Positions 55,645-63,499 of a DNA stretch of 64,000 bases are shown here, piece after piece. A model generated the notes under the pieces. The model was given only the letters and a program-made list of their open reading frames with translations, was not told the DNA's origin and searched no databases. The stretch is from contig CAIJWE010000051.1 of NCBI GenBank assembly GCA_903824295.1, positions 48,798 through 112,797 on the forward strand, in the 5' to 3' direction. The stretch comes from an uncultured Chlorobiaceae bacterium (GTDB taxonomy: Bacteria > Bacteroidota > Chlorobiia > Chlorobiales > Chlorobiaceae). The first letter of the stretch is position 1. Each line of letters opens with the position of its first letter. Made by a program: the position numbers and the translations under genes.

Positions 55645-55899
55645 ATGCAAGCAGTAAAAGCACTCTACAAAGAAGGCAAAATCCAGTTGCTCGCGCCGCT
55701 TCAAGGTGTTACCGAAGCCGAGCTGTTTGTCATCGTGCTCGACAAGGTTGAGCAAACGGGTAATGCCGTCACGACCTTCAGTGCTGTAGAAGTGAGCTCT
55801 GAGCAGGAATTCAAGTCGCTCGGACTCGCAAGTTTTTTTGATACCAACGAAGACAAAAACGTCGATTGGGAGGAGATGTTTGATGTTAAGTCCCGGTGA
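55645..55899 (+). CDS. DUF104-like antitoxin
   Basis: This 84-residue protein starts [20 protein letters not shown] and continues [13 protein letters not shown], the beta-strand pattern of the AF2212-like/DUF104 antitoxins (usually MKAVKAIYENGVFKPLEPV-like). The C-terminal half is acidic ([18 protein letters not shown]), as expected for a tail that wraps around a basic toxin. It overlaps the MazF-like start by 17 bp, the common antitoxin-first arrangement. It sits between rfbG and rfbH, inside a sugar-synthesis transcript. Confidence 0.7.
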   Translation: MQAVKALYKEGKIQLLAPLQGVTEAELFVIVLDKVEQTGNAVTTFSAVEVSSEQEFKSLGLASFFDTNEDKNVDWEEMFDVKSR

Positions 55900-57490
55900 T
55901 ATTGTCCTTATAGAATTTCCTTACACCAACCAGGCCGGTAGCAAAGTGCGCCCCGGATTGGTACTTGGTGTCAGTTCAGAACATCGGCAAGATGATGTCA
56001 ACGTTGCCTACATCACCTCCGAGCTTGATTGTTATATCTATGACCCCTCTGCGGTCTCTATCACAGCGGGAGATATGGCACAAGGTACGCTCAAGCGCGA
56101 CAGCGTGGTGCGGGTTGACAAGGTACTGACCATTCAGAGCAGCAAGTGCCGTAAGGTAGCCCGTATAAGCCGCAGCAAAATTGATGAGGCTTTGCGCAAA
56201 GCAACGGCACTGCATGTTGAAAGTTTTGCCGCCAACAAGTACATGGTGCCTGTGTTCACCCCCGGTATCACCCCAGTCCCCCCATCAGGCAAAGTGCTGG
56301 ACGCACAAGAACTCAAATACATGGTCGAAGCCAGTCTGGATGGTTGGCTCACAACAGGCCGCTTCAACGCCGAATTCGAAAAAAAGCTCGCCAAATTTAT
56401 TGGCATCAACCACCTCATTACGGTCAACTCCGGCTCCTCAGCCAACCTGGTGGCCTTCAACGCCCTGACCTCTCCAAAACTGGGCGATCGGGCGATAAAA
56501 AAAGGTGATGAAGTTATTGGGGTAGCGGCAGGTTTCCCTACCACGGTCAACCCCATACTGCAATTCGGCGCAGTACCAGTCTTTGTGGATGTGGATCCGC
56601 TCACGCACAACATAGATGCCAGCAAAATTGAAGCCGCCATCAGTTCGAAAACAAAAGCGATAATGCTTGCCCATAGCCTGGGTAACCCCTTTAATCTCGA
56701 CGTGGTTACTGCACTGTGCAAAAAGCACAACCTGTGGCTGGTAGAGGATTGCTGTGATGCACTGGGGACAACTTATCGTGGTCAAATGGTAGGCACCTTT
56801 GGCGACATTGCTACACTGAGCTTTTACCCGGCGCACCACATCACCATGGGGGAAGGTGGTGCGGTGTTCACCAACAACAGCCAACTGAACACCATTGCAG
56901 AGAGCTTCCGCGACTGGGGCCGGGATTGCTATTGCCAGCCCGGCAAAGATAACACTTGCGGTAAACGCTTTACTCAGCAACATGGCGATCTGCCTTATGG
57001 CTACGACCACAAATACACCTACAGCCATTTAGGCTATAATCTCAAAATATCAGACATGCAAGCTGCCTGTGGTTTGGCTCAGTTGGAAAAAGCCCCACAA
57101 TTTATCCAGGCCCGTAAAGAGAATTTCACTTTTCTCAAAACCCGCCTGAAGAGCTGCGAAGAATATTTGCAACTCCCCGAGGCAACCGAACATTCCGACC
57201 CCTCGTGGTTTGGCTTTCCAATCACCGTAAAAGCAAGCAGCCCTGTTACACGTCTTGATTTGCTAACCCATTTGGATGAACATAAAATCGGCTCACGCTT
57301 GTTGTTTGCCGGTAATCTGACCCGACAGCCATATATGAAGGGCGCCAACTATCGTATCAGTGGGGACCTGACCAACACTGACAATGTCATGAACAACACC
57401 TTCTGGATTGGTGTTCAACCAGCGTTAACGAGCGAGATGCTGGAGTTTGTGGTCAACAAGATTGAGGGTTATCTCGGTGTGAATGGTTAG
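55883..57490 (+). CDS. rfbH: MazF/PemK-like toxin joined in frame to RfbH (CDP-4-keto-6-deoxyglucose 3-dehydrase)
   Basis: One 535-residue ORF holds two proteins. Residues 1 to about 105 are a MazF/PemK-type toxin ([35 protein letters not shown]). The rest is Rfb[46 protein letters not shown] with His where other PLP aminotransferases have Lys, and [17 protein letters not shown]. The 2Fe-2S spacing C-x57-C-x-C-x7-C of this family is intact (C291, C349, C351, C359). The seam is [18 protein letters not shown], which could be the last toxin helix or the first RfbH helix. RfbH could also start at an internal ATG at 56243, but no ribosome binding site is visible there. Confidence 0.85.
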   Translation: MLSPGDIVLIEFPYTNQAGSKVRPGLVLGVSSEHRQDDVNVAYITSELDCYIYDPSAVSITAGDMAQGTLKRDSVVRVDKVLTIQSSKCRKVARISRSKIDEALRKATALHVESFAANKYMVPVFTPGITPVPPSGKVLDAQELKYMVEASLDGWLTTGRFNAEFEKKLAKFIGINHLITVNSGSSANLVAFNALTSPKLGDRAIKKGDEVIGVAAGFPTTVNPILQFGAVPVFVDVDPLTHNIDASKIEAAISSKTKAIMLAHSLGNPFNLDVVTALCKKHNLWLVEDCCDALGTTYRGQMVGTFGDIATLSFYPAHHITMGEGGAVFTNNSQLNTIAESFRDWGRDCYCQPGKDNTCGKRFTQQHGDLPYGYDHKYTYSHLGYNLKISDMQAACGLAQLEKAPQFIQARKENFTFLKTRLKSCEEYLQLPEATEHSDPSWFGFPITVKASSPVTRLDLLTHLDEHKIGSRLLFAGNLTRQPYMKGANYRISGDLTNTDNVMNNTFWIGVQPALTSEMLEFVVNKIEGYLGVNG

Positions 57491-57605
57491 TTAAATTGTG
57501 CGAGCGATGACAGCGACTATTTGGTAAACGAGCCAATAAGGCTTATTTTTTTGATGAAGAAAAAATGTTAAACCGCAACAAAGGGCTTAACTAGTAAAAA
57601 CAATC

Positions 57606-57860
57606 ATGCAGAGCACCATCCCCATAACCTGCCCTCAAGAAATACTGCTCGGCTTGCACATGGATGCGCAGCAATTTGCTACACTTCTAAAAGAGCAGTC
57701 CGCCATGGCCTTATTTAGAGAGGGCCGGCTTTCATCTGGCATGGCAGCGAGTTGGTTGGGTGTACCGCGTGCACATTTTCTGATAAAAGCTATGCAGGGG
57801 GGGGCAACCCTTTTAGAAAACACACAGGAAGATTTCCGCAGAGAAACGGCCTTACTGTGA
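57606..57860 (+). CDS. UPF0175-family antitoxin (small helix-turn-helix protein)
   Basis: This 84-residue protein has the UPF0175 pattern: LLKEQSAMALFREGRLSSGM then AASWLGVPRAHFLIKAMQ, an HTH-like core, and an acidic end (TLLENTQEDFRRE). Such proteins are regularly encoded directly before DUF3368 PIN-like toxins and are taken as their antitoxins. Its TGA overlaps the GTG start of the toxin gene. The 115-bp gap after rfbH contains AT-rich sequence that may hold its own promoter. Confidence 0.75.
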   Translation: MQSTIPITCPQEILLGLHMDAQQFATLLKEQSAMALFREGRLSSGMAASWLGVPRAHFLIKAMQGGATLLENTQEDFRRETALL

Positions 57861-58339
57861 GGGTATTTTCTAATACAACCCCTTTTATCGCGCTTTCCAG
57901 CATTGACCAACTGCAATTACTGCCGCAATTATTTGGTAGTGTGCATGTTGCTCAATCGGTTATCGAAGAATGCGCAGAAGGCGGCAGGATTCTCGTTCCT
58001 TACTTGCAGAGCTTGAGCTGGGTGGTGCCGGTGGCCGATGAATCAAGTTCTAATATGCCCGTACTGTTTGAGCTGGATCGCGGAGAGAAGCAGACTATCT
58101 TGCTTGCCTCTAAACACCTCGATAGTACAGTTATTATTGATGAGCGTCTCGGACGAAATGTGGCTGAATATATGGGACTACAGGTCATCGGGACATTAGG
58201 CGTCTTGGCAAAGGCTAAAACAAGCAGGCTCATCCCATCGTTTTATGCGGCCGCTCAAGGTATGCGCGAACAGGGTATTCATTACAGCACGGGTTTGATC
58301 GTCAGGCTTGCACAATATTTAGGAGAAATCAACCCATGA
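57857..58339 (+). CDS. DUF3368 PIN-like toxin
   Basis: The real start is the GTG at 57857 (VRVFSNTTPFIALSSIDQLQ), overlapping the antitoxin stop; the track ORF from 57752 includes an upstream frame. The 160 residues match DUF3368: QLFGSVHVAQSVIEECAEGG, then the acidic motif LFELDRGEKQTILLASKH and STVIIDERLGRNVAEYMGLQ. These are PIN-fold nuclease-like proteins. The first PIN position reads SNTTP where many PIN domains have an Asp; other DUF3368 proteins also seem to have Asn here, so loss of activity should not be assumed. Confidence 0.75.
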   Translation: MRVFSNTTPFIALSSIDQLQLLPQLFGSVHVAQSVIEECAEGGRILVPYLQSLSWVVPVADESSSNMPVLFELDRGEKQTILLASKHLDSTVIIDERLGRNVAEYMGLQVIGTLGVLAKAKTSRLIPSFYAAAQGMREQGIHYSTGLIVRLAQYLGEINP

Positions 58340-58358
58340 ATGGCCGCCCGATGCTACC

Positions 58359-58379
58359 GTAGGGGCGGGGTTCTCCCGC
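58359..58379 (+). repeat. REP-like hairpin repeat (GTAGG subtype), copy 14
   Basis: Copy with a truncated end (GGTTCTCCCGCAC), 19 bp after the toxin stop and 16 bp before the next start. Confidence 0.85.
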
Positions 58380-58394
58380 ACACTAATTCGATTG

Positions 58395-59138
58395 ATGAAA
58401 ATAATATTCCTCGGCACCAACGGCTGGTACGACTCCCCGACAGGCAACACCGTATGCATCCTTATAGAAACCGATAAAGCATCAATACTCCTTGACGCCG
58501 GGAATGGTCTTTACAAAGCAGACCGCTACATCGGCCCCGACAAGCCAGTACACCTCTTTATCAGCCACACCCATCTCGACCATATTATTGGATTGCATAT
58601 CCTGAATAAATTCGAGTTTAAGCAAGGGCTTACCATACACACACAACCCGGCACAGGAACTGCATTGCAAACAATGTTCAGCTCAACCTACTCGTTACCA
58701 TTTGCAAACCTGAGCTATCCGGTAGGAATTGAAGAGTTTGAAGGTCTCTATAAAAACCAGAGCTTTGAGGTTCAAACAGCCAAAATGGAGCACTCAGTAC
58801 CAACAATCGGCTTCCGTATCAGCGTTAAAAATAAAATAATTGCCTATTGCCCCGATACCGGCTACTGCGATAACGCCGTCAAACTCGCAAAAGAGGCCGA
58901 TCTGCTCATCGCCGAATGCGCATACAGGCCAGGCGAAGAAAGTGAGAATTGGCCGCATCTAAACCCCGAAACTGCAGCAAAAATTGCTGTGGAAGCTCAA
59001 ACAAAACAACTTGCTCTCATCCACTTCGATGCCTATAGATACCCGACAATGGAAAGCAGGCAATTGGCTCAAAAAACAGCACAATCCATTTTTCCAAATA
59101 CTGTGGCAACCGCCGACGAGCAGTTTATAGAATTCTAA
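58395..59138 (+). CDS. Metallo-beta-lactamase-fold hydrolase (RNase Z-like)
   Basis: The ATG at 58395 is preferred to the TTG at 58392; it gives 247 residues. The metal-binding motif is LFISHTHLDHIIGLHILNKF, with further ligands in MEHSVPTIGFRI, CPDTGYCDN and LALIHFDAYRY. It resembles the RNase Z / phosphodiesterase branch, but the tRNA-binding arm of RNase Z is not visible. The role in a polysaccharide locus is unknown. It lies just before the AT-rich distal part of the locus. Confidence 0.75.
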   Translation: MKIIFLGTNGWYDSPTGNTVCILIETDKASILLDAGNGLYKADRYIGPDKPVHLFISHTHLDHIIGLHILNKFEFKQGLTIHTQPGTGTALQTMFSSTYSLPFANLSYPVGIEEFEGLYKNQSFEVQTAKMEHSVPTIGFRISVKNKIIAYCPDTGYCDNAVKLAKEADLLIAECAYRPGEESENWPHLNPETAAKIAVEAQTKQLALIHFDAYRYPTMESRQLAQKTAQSIFPNTVATADEQFIEF

Positions 59139-59441
59139 ATTAACTTCCCGAGGCTACTGACCACTCAAACTCATATTGGTTTCTTAACGTCTTAAATAGT
59201 TTTATAAAGCGCTTTATATTGCTAATTAATAGTTCGTATTTACTAAATAGCGTTAACGCACGAAATGCTGAAGTTTGCGGCCAGCAAGATCATGGGTTAT
59301 TTGTGCGTGAATTGCTAAGCATATATTTGTCAACGAATGACCGTATCATGAACAAAACCTTTATGGTGTAGGCTTGTCTAGTGTCAACGGTAGATATGGT
59401 AGTACTGTGCCAGTTTTCGAATACAAAATTACAATATTAGA
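59139..59441. other. AT-rich gap marking a change in base composition
   Basis: No gene was found. It contains a perfect 16-bp palindrome TATAAAGCGCTTTATA (59203-59218). From here on the coding sequences are clearly richer in A and T than those upstream, so this may be a recombination junction and the promoter of the distal genes. Confidence 0.5.
59203..59218. promoter_or_regulatory. Perfect 16-bp palindrome TATAAAGCGCTTTATA
   Basis: Uninterrupted palindrome about 220 bp before the transketolase gene pair. It could be an operator; no regulator is identified. Confidence 0.35.
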
Positions 59442-60242
59442 ATGACAATAAAGTTAGCTGCTCGAATAAGGCGATCTGCATTACAGATGGTATACTCTGC
59501 TAAAGCATCGCACATAGGAAGTGCTCTTTCTATAGCAGATATTGTTGCTGTGTTATACGGGAATATCATGAAATTAGACTCATTAAATCCATCTAATCCA
59601 ACTCGCGATCGTTTTATTTTGAGCAAGGGGCATGCCTGTGTGGCTTTATATGCAGCTCTTGCTGATTCTTGTTTTTTTCCATTATCTGATTTGGAAACTT
59701 ATGGGGCTGATCATTCAAAATTGATGAATCATGTCAGCCATTCTGTGCCAGGAGTAGAGTTCTCTACAGGTTCATTAGGGCATGGTTTACCGTATGGTGT
59801 TGGAAAAGCCCTCGGAGCAAGAATTAAAAAATTATCTTGGCGAACCTTTGTCTTGCTTGGTGATGGTGAAATGGACGAAGGTTCTAACTGGGAGGCATTG
59901 ATGTTTGCCGCACATCATAGACTTGATAACTTAGTTGCAATTATTGATTATAACAAAATCCAGAGTATGGATACTGTATCCAATACATTAGGTATTGAAC
60001 CACTTGCAGAAAAAATTAATGCGTTTGGATGTGTAGTAAAAGAGATTGATGGCCATGATCATAACCAACTGATCAATGCGTTTTCAAGTTATTCAGAAAG
60101 CAAACCATTAGTTATTATTGCACATACCGTGAAAGGGAAAGGCGTAAGTTTTATGGAAAATAAGGTCGAATGGCATTATAAAAATCCTGATGATACACAG
60201 TTAGCGCTTGCTCTTGCAGAATTGGAGGAGTTAAATGCGTAA
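59442..60242 (+). CDS. Transketolase-like protein, N-terminal (TPP pyrophosphate-binding) half
   Basis: This 266-residue protein equals the first third of transketolase: AKASHIGSALSIADIVAVLY, RFILSKGHACVALYAAL, FSTGSLGHGLPYGVGKALGA and the TPP motif LLGDGEMDEGSNWEALMFAA ending IIDYNK. The second half is encoded by the next gene with an 8-bp overlap. Split transketolases occur in several sugar clusters, where they are thought to add or move two-carbon units. AT-rich codon use differs from the upstream rfb genes. Confidence 0.88.
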   Translation: MTIKLAARIRRSALQMVYSAKASHIGSALSIADIVAVLYGNIMKLDSLNPSNPTRDRFILSKGHACVALYAALADSCFFPLSDLETYGADHSKLMNHVSHSVPGVEFSTGSLGHGLPYGVGKALGARIKKLSWRTFVLLGDGEMDEGSNWEALMFAAHHRLDNLVAIIDYNKIQSMDTVSNTLGIEPLAEKINAFGCVVKEIDGHDHNQLINAFSSYSESKPLVIIAHTVKGKGVSFMENKVEWHYKNPDDTQLALALAELEELNA

Positions 60243-61119
60243 TACATTTATTAATAAACTGATATCTGCTGCTGAAGTTAATGATAATATTGTGTTAGTT
60301 GTTGGTGATCTTGGTTATAGTGTAGTTGAGCCCTTTGCCAACAGATTTCCAAATCGATTTTTCAATGCTGGTGTTGCTGAGCAAAATATGATGGGTCTTT
60401 GCGCTGGCCTTGCATCAGAAGGATTTCATGTGTTTGTTTATTCAATAGCAAATTTTCCGACATTTCGTTGTGCTGAGCAAATTAGAAATGATGTTGTCTA
60501 TCATAATAATAATGTTACCATTGTTTCTGTTGGAGGTGGCTTGGCGTATGGAAATTTAGGGTATTCGCATCATGCTATTCAAGATTATGCATTATTGAGA
60601 AGCATGCCAGGTATGCTTATTGCGTCACCTGGAGATCCAAATGAAGTTAACGCCAGCATAACCTATTTATTACAAAATCCTCAGCCATCATATTTGCGAA
60701 TTGGTAAAGCTGGTGAACCTAATATTCATAAGGGTATCCCCTTAGTAAAGCCTGGCAAGTGGATTAAGATTTTAAGAGGGTCTAACAGAAAAACCCTTCT
60801 TTGTACAGGAGCAACAATGGAACTTGCTCTTAGCTGGATTAAAGGATCTGCTAAATATGCTGATTATTCATTGTATTCTCTGCCCTTATGGGGTATGCAG
60901 TATAAACATATGCAGGCAGTTCAAGTGATGGAATGGGAATCTGTTGTAACTGTTGAAGATCATTTGGTTGATGGTGGCTTTGGATCTTGGATGCTTGAGT
61001 CTTTAATAAATCATTCTGATTTGATTGCAAGAGTATCAATAAAAGCGCTGGATTCAATTGTATGCAGTATGGTTGGCAAGCAGAAGATGTTAAATGAAGC
61101 TGGGGGTTTAATTGTTTGA
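60235..61119 (+). CDS. Transketolase-like protein, C-terminal half
   Basis: This 294-residue protein holds the pyrimidine-binding and C-terminal domains of transketolase: VVGDLGYSVVEPFANRFPNR, the catalytic Glu in FNAGVAEQNMMGLCAGLASE, and the C-terminal VEDHLVDGGFGSWMLESL. It must pair with the product of the preceding gene to form an active TPP enzyme. Together with RfbFGH the pair could build a branched or extended CDP-dideoxy sugar; this is inference, as no such product can be read from sequence. Confidence 0.88.
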   Translation: MRNTFINKLISAAEVNDNIVLVVGDLGYSVVEPFANRFPNRFFNAGVAEQNMMGLCAGLASEGFHVFVYSIANFPTFRCAEQIRNDVVYHNNNVTIVSVGGGLAYGNLGYSHHAIQDYALLRSMPGMLIASPGDPNEVNASITYLLQNPQPSYLRIGKAGEPNIHKGIPLVKPGKWIKILRGSNRKTLLCTGATMELALSWIKGSAKYADYSLYSLPLWGMQYKHMQAVQVMEWESVVTVEDHLVDGGFGSWMLESLINHSDLIARVSIKALDSIVCSMVGKQKMLNEAGGLIV

Positions 61120-61146
61120 CTGATTAATCAATAAAAATTACCGCTA

Positions 61147-62100
61147 ATGTCAACACTACTCGTCATCGGCGGAACAGGCTTCTTCGGCAAGTCCATTCTT
61201 GATTGTTTCAGGCGTGGCGGGCTTGAAAAGTGGGGGATAGAGCGTGTCATCGCAATGTCTCGGAATGCCGAAAGCCTGCGCAAAGAGGCCCCACAACTCA
61301 TCTCTTCCAAGGTAGAGTTATTCTCAGCAGATATTACAACAACGGCAACACTTCCAGCAGCCGACATTGTCATTCATGCAGCCGCTTCGACTGATGCTGC
61401 ACGATATATGTCTTGCCCAATGCAAGAACAACAAAACATTGAGGCAGGGACCGACAACTATTGCAAGCTTGCAAAAATTTTTCATGCCGGCAGTAATATT
61501 CTTTATGTAAGCTCAGGAGCGGTCTACGGCAAACAGCCAGCATGCATGACGCATATTCCTGAAGAGTATTCGGCCAGTGATCTATCAGAACTGCCTGACG
61601 GCAAACGGGACTATGCTATAGCCAAACGTGATGCTGAAAAGGCCATAAAGAACCTTGGTCAGCATGGCCTTTCAGTAAGTATTGCCCGGTGTTTTGCTTT
61701 CGCAGGCCCGTGGCTTCCTCGCAACCAGCACTTTGCAATAGGTAACTTTATTGAAGATGGGTTGCAGGGCAGACCGATTACCGTTAAGGCAAGGAAGGAG
61801 GTTTATCGAAGTTATATGTATGCTGATGATCTTGTTGAGTGGATGATGACCATTGCACTTCATGCAAGCTCGAAGTGCCCAGTGTATAATGTTGGATCTG
61901 ATCAGGCTGTGCTTATGGGTGACGTTGCCAGGCTTGTTGCCAATGAGTTTGGGGTTGATGCTCATGTACCGGATATAACAGAACCTGACGTGGATCGATA
62001 TATTCCTTTAATAGAAAAAGCGAAGCGTGAGCTTGGATTAACATTGCGTCATGATTTGATTTCTGCTGTTCGTTGTAGTGCTCGCAATATTTATCCGTAA
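61147..62100 (+). CDS. NAD-dependent sugar epimerase/dehydratase (SDR family)
   Basis: This 317-residue protein has the Rossmann motif LLVIGGTGFFGKSILDCFRR, the segment ILYVSSGAVYGKQPACM and the catalytic Tyr-x3-Lys in DYAIAKRDAEKAIKNLG. It also has MYADDLVEWMMTIALHAS, as in many nucleotide-sugar SDRs. It would reduce, epimerise or reshape the CDP-sugar made by the preceding genes. The exact reaction cannot be told. Its composition is nearer to the upstream genes than that of the transketolase pair. Confidence 0.85.
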   Translation: MSTLLVIGGTGFFGKSILDCFRRGGLEKWGIERVIAMSRNAESLRKEAPQLISSKVELFSADITTTATLPAADIVIHAAASTDAARYMSCPMQEQQNIEAGTDNYCKLAKIFHAGSNILYVSSGAVYGKQPACMTHIPEEYSASDLSELPDGKRDYAIAKRDAEKAIKNLGQHGLSVSIARCFAFAGPWLPRNQHFAIGNFIEDGLQGRPITVKARKEVYRSYMYADDLVEWMMTIALHASSKCPVYNVGSDQAVLMGDVARLVANEFGVDAHVPDITEPDVDRYIPLIEKAKRELGLTLRHDLISAVRCSARNIYP

Positions 62101-62124
62101 AGTAGTACTCTCGTCGTTACGATT

Positions 62125-62544
62125 ATGTCTTTTTTACGAATAAAGCTGATTCTCAAAGATAGTCAATACACGAATCTAAAAGCAAATAATAGATTTATTC
62201 GATATTTGCTTGTTGGGTTTGTTAATACTGTTTTCGGGTATTCCTTATTTGCATTATTGATTTATTTACATATCCATTATTCTCTTGCGTCACTTTTGGC
62301 AACAATAGCCGGTGTTCTTTTTAATTTTAAGACTATTGGAAAAATGGTTTTTAAAAATTCAGATAATACTCTTATTAAAAAGTTTTTTGGAGTCTATACG
62401 TATACATATCTACTTAATATTGGATGTTTAAAACTTTTTAGCCTATATCATTTTAATATGTATGCAGCAGGTCTTATTCTTCTCATCTTAATTACTCCTG
62501 TTTCATTTCTATTGAATAGAAATTTTGTATTTAAAAAAGTATAG
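62125..62544 (+). CDS. gtrA: GtrA-family membrane protein
   Basis: This 139-residue protein has four hydrophobic helices and the GtrA pattern FIRYLLVGFVNTVFGYSLFA and ending PVSFLLNRNFVFKK. GtrA proteins are thought to flip a polyprenyl-phosphate-linked glucose (or other sugar) across the membrane. The next gene is a GtrB-like transferase and the third a large membrane protein, the gtrABC order known from serotype-conversion clusters. Confidence 0.88.
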   Translation: MSFLRIKLILKDSQYTNLKANNRFIRYLLVGFVNTVFGYSLFALLIYLHIHYSLASLLATIAGVLFNFKTIGKMVFKNSDNTLIKKFFGVYTYTYLLNIGCLKLFSLYHFNMYAAGLILLILITPVSFLLNRNFVFKKV

Positions 62545-62559
62545 CTGATGTAAGATAAT

Positions 62560-63495
62560 ATGAAAAAAATAATAAGCATTATTACACCTTGTTATAACGA
62601 GGCAGAAAACATTGATGAGTTGTGTCATCGAATTGCTACGGTTATGGCTACTTTACCCTATGATTATGAACATATCTGTATAGACAATTGCTCAACTGAT
62701 TTGACGGTAAGCAAAATAAAGGAAAAAGCAGCAGTAGATACAAGGATAAAGCTTATTGTCAACGCCCGAAATTTTGGGCATATTCGTTCACCATATTACG
62801 GGTTACTTCAATCGAATGGCGATGCCTCGATTTTGATTGCTTCAGATCTGCAGGACCCGCCGGAAATAATAGCAGAATTTGTTGCTAAATGGGAAAAAGG
62901 ATATAAGACGGTTCTTGCGGTTAAGCCGGAAAGCGAAGAATCATCGATAATGTTTGGATTGCGAAAGATTTATTACCGATTAATAGCTCAGATATCAGAG
63001 GTTCCATTAGTTAAAAATGCAACGGGAGCGGGCTTGTTTGATCGTGCTGTTCTTGAAGTCTTACGCACTATCCAAGATCCTTATCCCTATTTTAGAGGCT
63101 TGCTTTGTGAAATTGGCTTTCCCATTGCAACAGTGCCTTTTAAACAACCAAGAAGGCAGCGTGGCGTTACGAAAAACAACTTTTATACGTTGTACGACAT
63201 TGCAATGCTTGGTATTACCAATCATTCAAAAATCCCTTTGCGTTTAATGGCTATAAGTGGCTTTATGTTGTCCATCATAAGTCTTTTCGTTGCGATGTGT
63301 TTCTTTATAGCGAAATTAATTTTCTGGGATTCATTTGAACTAGGAACAGCTCCAATACTAATCGGTATTTTCTTTTTTGGGGCGATCCAATCTTTTTTTA
63401 TCGGCGTATTGGGTGAATACATTAGTTCTATTCATACAAAAGTCCGAAATATGCCTTTAGTTGTTGAGGTTGAACGAGTTAATTTTGAAAAATAA
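62560..63495 (+). CDS. gtrB: GtrB-like polyprenyl-phosphate glycosyltransferase (GT2)
   Basis: This 311-residue protein has a GT2 fold: ISIITPCYNEAENIDELCHR, ICIDNCSTDLTVSK and the metal-binding LIASDLQDPPEIIAEFVAKW. Two C-terminal membrane helices follow (ISGFMLSIISLFVAMCFFIA; LIGIFFFGAIQSFFIGVLGE). This is the layout of GtrB/DPM1-type enzymes that charge polyprenyl phosphate with a sugar. It follows gtrA by 15 bp. Confidence 0.9.
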   Translation: MKKIISIITPCYNEAENIDELCHRIATVMATLPYDYEHICIDNCSTDLTVSKIKEKAAVDTRIKLIVNARNFGHIRSPYYGLLQSNGDASILIASDLQDPPEIIAEFVAKWEKGYKTVLAVKPESEESSIMFGLRKIYYRLIAQISEVPLVKNATGAGLFDRAVLEVLRTIQDPYPYFRGLLCEIGFPIATVPFKQPRRQRGVTKNNFYTLYDIAMLGITNHSKIPLRLMAISGFMLSIISLFVAMCFFIAKLIFWDSFELGTAPILIGIFFFGAIQSFFIGVLGEYISSIHTKVRNMPLVVEVERVNFEK

Positions 63496-63499
63496 ATAC

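Noticed and set aside
57857-58339. Idea that the DUF3368 toxin is inactive because SNTTP has Asn instead of the PIN Asp
   Set aside because: As far as I recall, Asn at this place is common in the DUF3368 subfamily, and the other acidic residues are present. Not reported as a mutation.
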